Shown piece by piece: positions 43,595-57,120 of a stretch of DNA of 63,567 nt. Each line of letters opens with the position of its first letter. Position 1 is the first letter of the stretch. Source of the stretch: an uncultured Prevotellaceae bacterium (GTDB lineage: Bacteria > Bacteroidota > Bacteroidia > Bacteroidales > Bacteroidaceae); the NCBI GenBank assembly GCA_902800495.1, contig CADCET010000013.1, positions 1 through 63,567 of the forward strand. The letters are read 5' to 3'. Made by a program: the position numbers and the translations under genes. The notes beneath the pieces were generated by a model. The model was not told the DNA's origin. It did not search any database and saw only the letters and a list, made by a program, of their open reading frames with translations.

Positions 43595-45004
43595 ATGAAA
43601 TCATTTAACGACAAAAACTTCGTGCTGGAGACTGAGATCGCCCAGGACTTGTATCACAACCATGCGGCTAAGATGCCCATCATCGACTACCATTGTCACC
43701 TGATTCCCGAGATGGTGGCTAAGGACCATAAGTTCAAGAGCATCACCGAGTTGTGGCTGGGCGGCGACCATTATAAGTGGCGCGCCATGCGTACCAACGG
43801 CGTTGACGAGAAGTATTGCACGGGCAAGGACACTACCGACTGGGAGAAGTTCGAGAAGTGGGCTGAGACCGTTCCCTATACCCTGCGCAACCCGCTGTAC
43901 CATTGGACGCATCTTGAGCTGAAGACCGCCTTCGGCATTGAGAAGCTGCTGAGCCCGAAGACCGCCCGCGAGATTTTCGACGCATGTAACGACAAGCTGC
44001 AGAACGACCCGAACTTCACGGCTCGCGGCCTGATGCGCCACTATAACGTGGAGTGCGTCTGCACGACTGACGACCCCGTCGACGACCTGCACAACCACAT
44101 TGAGTACGCCAAGATCCGTACCGAGAAAGACCCCCTGATGATTCCCGCCTGGCGTCCCGACAAGGCTATGAACATCGAGAAGCCCGAGTTTGCTGCCTAC
44201 GTTGAGCAGCTGTCGAACGTCAGCGGCGTCAGCATCACGAAGTTTGCCGACATGATTGACGCCCTGAAGAAGCGTCACGAGTTCTTCGAGGCTCAGGGCT
44301 CGAAGCTCTCCGACCACGGCATCGAGGAGTTCTACGACGAGGAGTATACCGACTCGCAGATTGAGACCATCTTTGAGAAGGCCATGCGCGGCCAGCAGCT
44401 CTCAGACTTCGAGGTGCGCCAGTATAAGAACTGCTTCCTGACGATGATGGCCGAGATGGACGCCGACGCTGGCTGGACGCAGCAGTTCCACTATGGTGCC
44501 ATCCGCGACAACAATACCGCCATGTACAACCAGCTTGGCCCCGACACCGGCTTCGACTCTATCGGTGAGTTCAACACGGCCAAGGCTATGTCGAAGTTCC
44601 TGAACAAGCTGAACATGGAGGGTAAGCTCACGCGTACCATATTATATACATTGAACCCCTGCGCCAACGAGGTCATCGCCACGATGCTCGGCAACTTCCA
44701 GGGTGGTGAGCCCGGCAAGATACAGTTCGGCTCGGGCTGGTGGTTCAACGACCAGATGGACGGCATGATTCGCCAGATGAACGCCCTCTCGGTGCTCGGC
44801 CTGCTGAGCCGCTTCGTGGGTATGCTGACCGACTCGCGCTCGTTCCTTAGCTATCCGCGTCACGAGTACTTCCGCCGCATCCTCTGCAACCTCTTAGGCA
44901 ACGACGTCGAGAAGGGTCTGCTGCCTGACGACCGCGAGCTGTTAGGCAAGATGGTCGAGGACATCAGCTACAACAACGCACGCCGCTACTTCAAGTTCTA
45001 TTAA
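43595..45004 (+). CDS. uxaC: Glucuronate isomerase
   Basis: The 469-residue amidohydrolase-fold protein has the early PIIDYHCHLIPEMV motif with the metal-binding histidines, CTTDDPVDDLHNH, and the C-terminal LLSRFVGMLTDSRSFLSYPR. It converts glucuronate to fructuronate or galacturonate to tagaturonate, entering uronic acid catabolism. Length is normal. It stands alone, without uxuA or uxuB beside it. A bidirectional terminator separates it from secA. Confidence 0.95.
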   Translation: MKSFNDKNFVLETEIAQDLYHNHAAKMPIIDYHCHLIPEMVAKDHKFKSITELWLGGDHYKWRAMRTNGVDEKYCTGKDTTDWEKFEKWAETVPYTLRNPLYHWTHLELKTAFGIEKLLSPKTAREIFDACNDKLQNDPNFTARGLMRHYNVECVCTTDDPVDDLHNHIEYAKIRTEKDPLMIPAWRPDKAMNIEKPEFAAYVEQLSNVSGVSITKFADMIDALKKRHEFFEAQGSKLSDHGIEEFYDEEYTDSQIETIFEKAMRGQQLSDFEVRQYKNCFLTMMAEMDADAGWTQQFHYGAIRDNNTAMYNQLGPDTGFDSIGEFNTAKAMSKFLNKLNMEGKLTRTILYTLNPCANEVIATMLGNFQGGEPGKIQFGSGWWFNDQMDGMIRQMNALSVLGLLSRFVGMLTDSRSFLSYPRHEYFRRILCNLLGNDVEKGLLPDDRELLGKMVEDISYNNARRYFKFY

Positions 45005-45019
45005 TGGAGTAGTAAGGAG

Positions 45020-45054
45020 TAAGTAGTAAGTAGTAAGTAATAAGTAGTAAGTAG
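45020..45054 (+). repeat. Tandem heptamer TAAGTAG, five copies
   Basis: TAAGTAG, TAAGTAG, TAAGTAA, TAAGTAG and TAAGTAG follow head to tail after uxaC. The same 7-bp period is seen inside two coding regions of the window. Confidence 0.92.
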
Positions 45055-45075
45055 ATTACTCTGTAACTGATAAAA

Positions 45076-45116
45076 AGAAAGGGAGGCTGTTCCGATGTGG
45101 AGCAGCCTCTCTTTCT
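45076..45116. terminator. Bidirectional terminator between uxaC and secA
   Basis: AGAAAGGGAGGCTG pairs with CAGCCTCTCTTTCT as a 14-bp stem with further inner pairs. A-rich and T-rich flanks allow termination from both directions. The two genes converge here. Confidence 0.85.
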
Positions 45117-45128
45117 ATGATGTTTGTT

Positions 45129-48518
<3,390 letters not shown>

Positions 48519-48551
48519 ATCTTGTTTATTTTAATTTTCAATTTTCGTTTT

Positions 48552-50102
48552 TCAATACAGCGGTTCCGCCGAGCAGGCGTTGGGCGCCCTGATACGGATG
48601 TTCTTGGCTATGGTGGGCGCTATGCGGTCGACCGTTACGCGGTCGTTGATTCGTCCAGCCTTCGTGTCGGCTCCATAGAAAATGATGGGGAACTGAATGA
48701 ACGAAGCACGCGACAAGCGGGTGTCGTTGGTGTTCTCGTTCAGGATTTTCCAACCTGGTGAAACTTCAATGATAATGTCGCCACAACGAGCAGGATTGTA
48801 GCCGTTGCGTATCTTCTGCGTCTGCTCGTTGTTGCTGGTCAGCAACTGCAAGCCGCTGTAGACGTTGCTGATGCCCGACATCTGCGACAGAAATTCCTGT
48901 GCGCGCAGACTGGCGTCGGTCAGCGAAATGCGCTTCGACTCCAGCAGTTTGTGATTCAGGAACATCTGATTGCGGAAGCACGTTTCGATATAGCGTCCCT
49001 GTCCCCAAAGTGCGCCGAAGTACATGTTCAGCAGGTTCGACGTGCGGTTCATATAGAACGTGCCTGTCGGTATGCGGTATTTCTCGTAGTTGGCACTCTC
49101 CACGTCGCTGTAGCCCGTTGAGGTGACGACAAAGAGCGCGTGCTCCAGCCCCACCTTCTTTTCAATCGTGCTGATCAGCGTGGCCAGCTCTCGGTCTAAG
49201 CGTACGTAGGTGTCCTGCAGTTCGTACAGACATTCTGACATCGCCGCGTGGTTGAACGTTCCCGCGTAGTAGTTGATGTTCAGATAGTCGGTAATACGGT
49301 CGCTCCCCATCATCTCCTGCGTGATACACTTCAACACCATCTGCGTCACGTAGGCGTTGACGAGGCCGCTGGTCTTCAGCTGGGCAAACTTGTTGTGGCC
49401 GCTGAACTTATGCTTGAACGGCTTTTGCGGATTAGCAGTATGCTGGAAAAAGTTGAAGGTGCCCGACAGTTCGATAAAGGGTTCCCAGCTGTCGACACCA
49501 CTTTCCTTAGCGGGAGATTCGGTGACGTTGAAGACGGGCAACCATTGGGGCTTCTCGGCGTTGTAATAACTGGAAACACTCCAGCGCCCGCTCTCGTCGT
49601 CAATCCAGTAGACGCCGTTGGCAGCGTGGCCTGCTGCCAAAATGGCAGCTTCCATGAATGGTGCAACACTATAGACCCTGGCATTTCCATCCGTAGCCAC
49701 CTTCAGCTCGTCGGTAATGGTCGATGTCAGCAACTGGTCGGGCGATTGTTTGTCTTTCGTGCAGACGACGGGGCGCAACGATTCGCGGTCGAGCCATTGC
49801 TCGCCGACGATGCTGTGACACGATGGCGTCACACCCGTCACCACGGTCGCTATGGCCGAAGCCCTGTCAATGGGACTGAAAGGGTAGCTGGCATTGCTGA
49901 ACACCAGTCCCCGCTCTAACAGTCGCTTGAAGCCGTCGTTGGAAAAGAGCGGCGAGAAGGCTTCCAGATAGTCTGTTCGCAGCTGGTCGATGGTGATGCT
50001 GACAACCAGCCTTGGCGCATACTGAATCTTGGGCTGCGCTATCATCTCGGGTGTGAAGCCGAGGATGGTGAACAGGGTTATGTAGAGGTACTTATTTCTC
50101 AT
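48552..50102 (-). CDS. Alkaline phosphatase superfamily-like protein, probably degenerate (PafA-related)
   Basis: The 516-residue protein has a signal peptide, the N-terminal metal-site segment VVSITIDQLRTDYLEAF and the nucleophile region FSPIDRASAIATVVTGVTPS. The usual later metal ligands are not visible: NYYAGTFNH replaces the Asp/His site, and STGYSDVES stands where DHG is expected. It may therefore be a non-catalytic relative. It overlaps DUF4105 by 11 bp, and secA follows 33 bp downstream. The family call is secure, the loss of activity is inference. Confidence 0.8.
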   Translation of the reverse strand: MRNKYLYITLFTILGFTPEMIAQPKIQYAPRLVVSITIDQLRTDYLEAFSPLFSNDGFKRLLERGLVFSNASYPFSPIDRASAIATVVTGVTPSCHSIVGEQWLDRESLRPVVCTKDKQSPDQLLTSTITDELKVATDGNARVYSVAPFMEAAILAAGHAANGVYWIDDESGRWSVSSYYNAEKPQWLPVFNVTESPAKESGVDSWEPFIELSGTFNFFQHTANPQKPFKHKFSGHNKFAQLKTSGLVNAYVTQMVLKCITQEMMGSDRITDYLNINYYAGTFNHAAMSECLYELQDTYVRLDRELATLISTIEKKVGLEHALFVVTSTGYSDVESANYEKYRIPTGTFYMNRTSNLLNMYFGALWGQGRYIETCFRNQMFLNHKLLESKRISLTDASLRAQEFLSQMSGISNVYSGLQLLTSNNEQTQKIRNGYNPARCGDIIIEVSPGWKILNENTNDTRLSRASFIQFPIIFYGADTKAGRINDRVTVDRIAPTIAKNIRIRAPNACSAEPLY

Positions 50103-51282
50103 TTTTTAAATGTATCATACTTCTTATTAGCAAACATAATGCCAAAAACGCCCAACCCTCGGCATATTGCTGGAAAATTGTGCCGGCGAGGTACAGCAAG
50201 ACCATCGCTGACAGCAACCACCAGTAGTGCGTCTTGCGACGTCGAAGGACGACCGGTATATAAAATAGGTGGACGGGATTGATCAGCAGCAGTTGGAGGT
50301 TCAGGCTCGTCGTCGGATGCTGCGAGAAAATCATGACGAAGAGCACACAGCCCGCCAGTCCCAGCACCAGCATGAGCAGTGCATCCCAGTATTTCAGCGT
50401 GATGCGGCGCTTCAGCTCTACTGCCGCTATCAGTAGCGAGACGACAAACAGAATGATGAAACACGTTGCGGGTGAACAGATGAAGTCGGGTTCTACCACC
50501 TGGACGCCAGGCTTCACCAGCAGGCGACGCTCCTTGACCAACGGGCGGTAGCTGCCGTCTTCGCCGTAGATCTTGGCGTGGTCGAAGTCGTAGAGCAGAT
50601 TCTCAGGCAGAAACTCCTGTTCCGTCCGCGTGGTCTTCAGGTCAGCCTTCAGTCCTAAAAGCATGTCATTGCCGAACGTTGCCCACGGGTGGTGACTGGT
50701 CTTGTCGTGAATCATCTCACGGAATGATGGTTCATAGCCTTCGCGAGGCTCGTATTCCAGCTTGCCGACTATACATCTCTCAATGATGTCGCGCGGACGC
50801 GTCGAACAGTTGTCGTAGAAGTAGTTGTAGCGGTAGATGCGGTTTTCGGGCTGATAGTTCTCTTCTAACGCTAAGTTCAGCGCCAGTTTCTCTGCCGGCG
50901 TCAGATTCAGTACCTGCTCGACCACCGAACTCCCCCAGCGCTGGTAGTAGCGGCAGAATGGGTCGAAAGGTGCTGCCTCTAACTCGTAGTCAGTCAGCCC
51001 GAAGACGAAGCGGGCTACGAAATGGGGTGCGTTGAAGTTGAAGACGCCCCAGTTGAACACCACCTCCTGCTGTTGCTTGCCCTCGTGCAGGTCGCGATAG
51101 AGCAGGGCGGTATGGCCGTACAGACTGTACACTTCCTCATGAGGCGAACAGGTGAGCAGCGAGAATTCGACGCTGTCCATATACACCAACGGGTCATACT
51201 TCTCAGCCTTTGTCGGCTGTAGCAGTATGACACACAAAGTGAACACATAAATGGTCCTTAAAACGAGGTCAAAACGTTTCAC
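50092..51282 (-). CDS. DUF4105 (Lnb N-terminal-like) membrane protein
   Basis: The 396-residue precursor has a signal peptide and a periplasmic domain with LLTCSPHEEVYSLYGHTALL and YRYNYFYDNCSTRPRDIIER, the His and Cys/Arg motifs typical of the Lnb-type DUF4105 fold. Four or five C-terminal transmembrane helices follow. Lnb is a lipoprotein N-acyl transferase in other phyla, but this relation is only by fold. It is the promoter-proximal gene of the operon with the phosphatase-like gene and secA. Confidence 0.82.
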   Translation of the reverse strand: MKRFDLVLRTIYVFTLCVILLQPTKAEKYDPLVYMDSVEFSLLTCSPHEEVYSLYGHTALLYRDLHEGKQQQEVVFNWGVFNFNAPHFVARFVFGLTDYELEAAPFDPFCRYYQRWGSSVVEQVLNLTPAEKLALNLALEENYQPENRIYRYNYFYDNCSTRPRDIIERCIVGKLEYEPREGYEPSFREMIHDKTSHHPWATFGNDMLLGLKADLKTTRTEQEFLPENLLYDFDHAKIYGEDGSYRPLVKERRLLVKPGVQVVEPDFICSPATCFIILFVVSLLIAAVELKRRITLKYWDALLMLVLGLAGCVLFVMIFSQHPTTSLNLQLLLINPVHLFYIPVVLRRRKTHYWWLLSAMVLLYLAGTIFQQYAEGWAFLALCLLIRSMIHLKNEK

Positions 51283-51286
51283 GGTG

Positions 51287-51345
51287 CAAAATTACGAAAT
51301 TATTATGAATTATGATTATGAATTAGGAATTATTTCGTATCTTTG
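51287..51345. promoter_or_regulatory. Divergent promoters of the DUF4105-secA operon and lacZ
   Basis: TAATTTTG on the minus strand (complement at 51287-51294) lies just before the DUF4105 start. TATCTTTG at 51338-51345 precedes the beta-galactosidase gene by about 40 bases. Confidence 0.75.
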
Positions 51346-51367
51346 CACCAATAAAACAGAATAATAA

Positions 51368-54436
<3,069 letters not shown>

Positions 54437-54499
54437 CACGTTTTTGACCTCTTTTGTAATTTTTCTGCAAAAATATTTGGCGATATGATAGAAATATGC

Positions 54500-54507
54500 T
54501 AACTTTG
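54500..54507 (+). promoter_or_regulatory. Promoter -7 element of the small exported protein gene
   Basis: TAACTTTG fits TAnnTTTG and lies about 65 bases before the ATG at 54573. Confidence 0.7.
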
Positions 54508-54572
54508 CACGTCGAAAAGATGAAATATGAAAGTATTTCTAACACAAAAGTAACAATTAAACGAGAGAGATC

Positions 54573-55043
54573 ATGAAAACGATGAAGATGATTGTTGTAG
54601 CAGGCTTGATGATGCTGGGCACCATCACGGCTAGTGCACAGGATGCAACGAATGATAACGTTATCAAGACTGACGACCAGCAGGTGCCCATCTGCTATGT
54701 CAACAAGACCATCGACGAGCTGCGCGAGGGTGTTGGTGAGCTTGAGACGGTTCTTGAGACTGAGAACTTCCAGCTTTATCAGGCTGGTGACTATACCTTC
54801 AAGGTTGAGAACGACATCGTCGTGTCGCAGAGCATTCAGTTTGAGGACGCTAAGGACGATAAGGTGCTCTACAACAAGATTCTGTCTGACCTGAAGAAGA
54901 CGAAGTTTATCCGCGACACTCACAATTCGGGTGCCAATCATTTCCTCTATACTGATTTCCAGGTGCAGTTCGACGACTTCCAGGGTTATCAGAAACTGAC
55001 GTTCTCGGTTATCCCTGCCGACTACGACCTGACTGAAAAGTAA
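54573..55043 (+). CDS. Small exported protein of unknown function
   Basis: The 156-residue precursor has a clear signal peptide (IVVAGLMMLGTITASAQ, then DATNDNV). The mature part is acidic and beta-rich, with no Cys and no recognised domain. It could be a periplasmic or secreted stress or housekeeping protein. It has its own promoter and no operon partner, and it ends just before a triple repeat hairpin that separates it from the convergent rhaM gene. Confidence 0.75.
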   Translation: MKTMKMIVVAGLMMLGTITASAQDATNDNVIKTDDQQVPICYVNKTIDELREGVGELETVLETENFQLYQAGDYTFKVENDIVVSQSIQFEDAKDDKVLYNKILSDLKKTKFIRDTHNSGANHFLYTDFQVQFDDFQGYQKLTFSVIPADYDLTEK

Positions 55044-55061
55044 GAATCAGACAGCGGGAGT

Positions 55062-55120
55062 TTTGCTTACGGTAAACCCGACCTTTGCTTACGGTAAAGG
55101 TCGGGTTTACCGTAAGCAAA
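55062..55120. repeat. Perfect 25-bp inverted repeat built from three 15-bp copies
   Basis: The 15-mer TTTGCTTACGGTAAA occurs twice in direct orientation (from 55062 and 55084) and once inverted (ending at 55120). The gaps between copies are CCCGACC and its complement GGTCGGG. This makes two 25-bp perfect arms (55062-55086 and 55096-55120) around a 9-bp loop. It lies between two convergent genes, so it may act as a bidirectional terminator. Confidence 0.93.
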
Positions 55121-55122
55121 GG

Positions 55123-55443
55123 TTAGTCGAGGTGAAACACCTCTTCCAGCGGGATGGTGACGGGCGAGTTGTCGGGGTTCACCTCCATAATGTCGGCCAT
55201 CATGTCCCACCAGCGCTGGGTGATGGGGTCAACGTTCTCCGTGTCCTGCGAGTTGCCCTCTTTCGAACACTCCTGATAGGCGAAGAGAATGTTGGTGTCG
55301 CGGTCCCAGTAGATGCTGTAGTTGCCTACGCCCTGTTCCTTAATCATTTCTACCAGTTCTGGCCAGATGGCGGCGTGACGTTTCTGGTACTCACGCTCGA
55401 AGCCTGGCTTCAGCTTCATCTTGAATGCAAATCTGCGTGTCAT
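55123..55443 (-). CDS. rhaM: L-rhamnose mutarotase
   Basis: The 106-residue protein opens with MTRRFAFKMKLKPGFEREY and keeps the histidine in KRHAAIWPEL, the tyrosine in GNYSIYWD and the paired tryptophans in QRWWDMMADIM. It interconverts rhamnose anomers, helping rhamnose uptake or use. It follows the glycosyltransferase gene by 7 bp, without other rha genes in the window. The length is normal for the family. Confidence 0.93.
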   Translation of the reverse strand: MTRRFAFKMKLKPGFEREYQKRHAAIWPELVEMIKEQGVGNYSIYWDRDTNILFAYQECSKEGNSQDTENVDPITQRWWDMMADIMEVNPDNSPVTIPLEEVFHLD

Positions 55444-55450
55444 AATTGTT

Positions 55451-56326
55451 TTAGTTTTTAATTGTTAAGTAATAACCTATTTTATAGAGTTTGAATACGG
55501 TCAGGTTCGGATGTCGTCCGCAGAGGTTGCGGCGTTCTATCGTGCCGAAGAGACGGTGCCACAGACGGATGAGCGACTTGACCAAGCCGATGTGGATGCC
55601 TTCTGTCAGGGTGAGCATCTGTGAGTAGCCCCGCAGGTCGTCACGGAAGTCGTTGAGCGTGTCGAGTGCCTCTTCTGTCTTCCGCAGAAACTGGTCGTTA
55701 GGCTCGAAAGTGAGGAATCCCACGGGATTCTCTATATGGGTGATGCTGATGCCGCCCTGCTTCAGCTGCTTGCCAAAGAGTACGTCTTCGTAACCGTAGC
55801 GTCGAAAGCGTTCGTCGAAAGGGTGGGCGAGCATCACGTCGCGGCTGACGACAAAGTTGCAAGTGTGGAAATGTTGGTAGGGGCGCTGCTGCCGCACGGA
55901 GGCACGATGCTGGGCTTCGCAGGCCTTCTCATAGCAGTATCTCAAGCTTGACGTTTCGCCTTCTCCGACGATGTAACCGCCATAGATGACGTTACCGTCG
56001 GTTTCCAGATAGTGCTGCAGGAACTGCTGACTGCAGACGGTCATGTGGCTGTCGATGAAGAGCAGCCACGGGTAGCGGGCTTCGCGGGCCAGAAAGTTGC
56101 GGATGGCGGCGCGCCCGGCGTTGGGCTGTCTGCAGATGTATCGGCAATGCTCCATCGCGTCAATCGACTGATTGGCTTCAACGGTCTGATGCTCTGTGGA
56201 ACCATCGTCGCCGACGATGATCTCAAACGTGATGCCTGCCGATACTGCCTGCTGCCGGATAGCGGTAACAAGTGGCACGCAGACGGTGTTATATACGGGT
56301 ATGAGAATAGACAATTCGTGCTTCAT
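55451..56326 (-). CDS. Family 2 glycosyltransferase
   Basis: The 291-residue GT-A enzyme begins MKHELSILIPVYNTVCVPL and has IIVGDDGSTEHQ, the DxD-like LLFIDSHMTV and the FRRYGYEDVLFGKQLKQGG motif. Start ATG 56326 is chosen over an upstream frame extension of six codons, because that extension runs into a promoter-like TACTTTTG (complement at 56334-56341). With that promoter the mRNA would have almost no leader. It has no C-terminal membrane helix. The acceptor is unknown. Confidence 0.87.
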   Translation of the reverse strand: MKHELSILIPVYNTVCVPLVTAIRQQAVSAGITFEIIVGDDGSTEHQTVEANQSIDAMEHCRYICRQPNAGRAAIRNFLAREARYPWLLFIDSHMTVCSQQFLQHYLETDGNVIYGGYIVGEGETSSLRYCYEKACEAQHRASVRQQRPYQHFHTCNFVVSRDVMLAHPFDERFRRYGYEDVLFGKQLKQGGISITHIENPVGFLTFEPNDQFLRKTEEALDTLNDFRDDLRGYSQMLTLTEGIHIGLVKSLIRLWHRLFGTIERRNLCGRHPNLTVFKLYKIGYYLTIKN

Positions 56327-56403
56327 TGCGGTACAAAAGTACAAAAAATGAAAGATTTAAGCAAATTTTTCACTCTTCACGCGTCACTTTTCACTTTTTT
56401 TTG

Positions 56404-56411
56404 TACCTTTG
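56404..56411 (+). promoter_or_regulatory. Promoter -7 element for rpsP
   Basis: TACCTTTG fits TAnnTTTG and is followed by a leader of about 60 nt to the rpsP ATG at 56476. A short TTCAC-type repeat lies just upstream at about 56370-56395. Confidence 0.75.
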
Positions 56412-56475
56412 CAGCCGCTATTACGAGATAATGGCATGAAATTCAAATTTTTAACAACAAAATTAACAAAAAACA

Positions 56476-57021
56476 ATGGCAACAAAAATCAGATTGCAGC
56501 GTGGCGGTCATAAGGGCTATGCCGTTTATCGCATCGTTATCGCTGACGCAAGAGCACCACGTGATGGTCGTTTTACTGAGAAGATTGGTATGTACAATCC
56601 TAACACCAATCCTGCCACAGTAGAATTGAATTTCGAGCGTGCTCTCTATTGGGTTGAGACTGGTGCCCAGCCCACAGACACAGTACGCAACATTCTCAGC
56701 CGTGAGGGCGTGTACCTGATGAAGCACCTGAAGGGTGGCGTGAAGAAGGGCGCTTTCGATGAGGCTGCTGCACAGAAGAAGTTCGAAGCATGGAAGGCTG
56801 ACAAGCAGAACGGTCTGAGCAAGATTGCTGAGGCTGAGGCCAAGGCCAAGAAGGACGCTGCCGCTAAGGCTCTCGATGCCGAGAAGAAGGTGAATGAGGA
56901 AATTGCAAAGAAGGTGGCCGACAAGAAGGCTGCTGCCGCTGCCGCTAAGGCAGAGGAGGAGGCTGCAAAGGCTGCTGAGGCCGCTGCTGCTGAAACAGCT
57001 GAGGCTCCCGCTGAGGCATAA
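56476..57021 (+). CDS. rpsP: Ribosomal protein S16 with Ala/Lys/Glu-rich extension
   Basis: The first 90 or so residues are a normal bS16 ([20 protein letters not shown] through [19 protein letters not shown]). A C-terminal extension of about 80 residues, made almost entirely of Ala, Lys and Glu with a helical or coiled-coil character, follows. It doubles the usual protein length. Similar extensions occur in other Bacteroidetes S16 proteins. A stem-loop terminator follows at about 57050. The extension function is unknown. Confidence 0.95.
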   Translation: MATKIRLQRGGHKGYAVYRIVIADARAPRDGRFTEKIGMYNPNTNPATVELNFERALYWVETGAQPTDTVRNILSREGVYLMKHLKGGVKKGAFDEAAAQKKFEAWKADKQNGLSKIAEAEAKAKKDAAAKALDAEKKVNEEIAKKVADKKAAAAAAKAEEEAAKAAEAAAAETAEAPAEA

Positions 57022-57049
57022 GTCTTTCCCTTCGTTCGCAAAGACACTG

Positions 57050-57090
57050 ACTGGACATCGGGCTCTCGGCTCAGTGTCCAGTCGTTTCTT
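57050..57090 (+). terminator. Terminator after rpsP
   Basis: ACTGGACA at 57050-57057 pairs with TGTCCAGT at 57075-57082, and a T-rich stretch (CGTTTCTTTT) follows. Confidence 0.75.
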
Positions 57091-57120
57091 TTAAATTGAA
57101 GATTGATTAAAGATTAAAAT

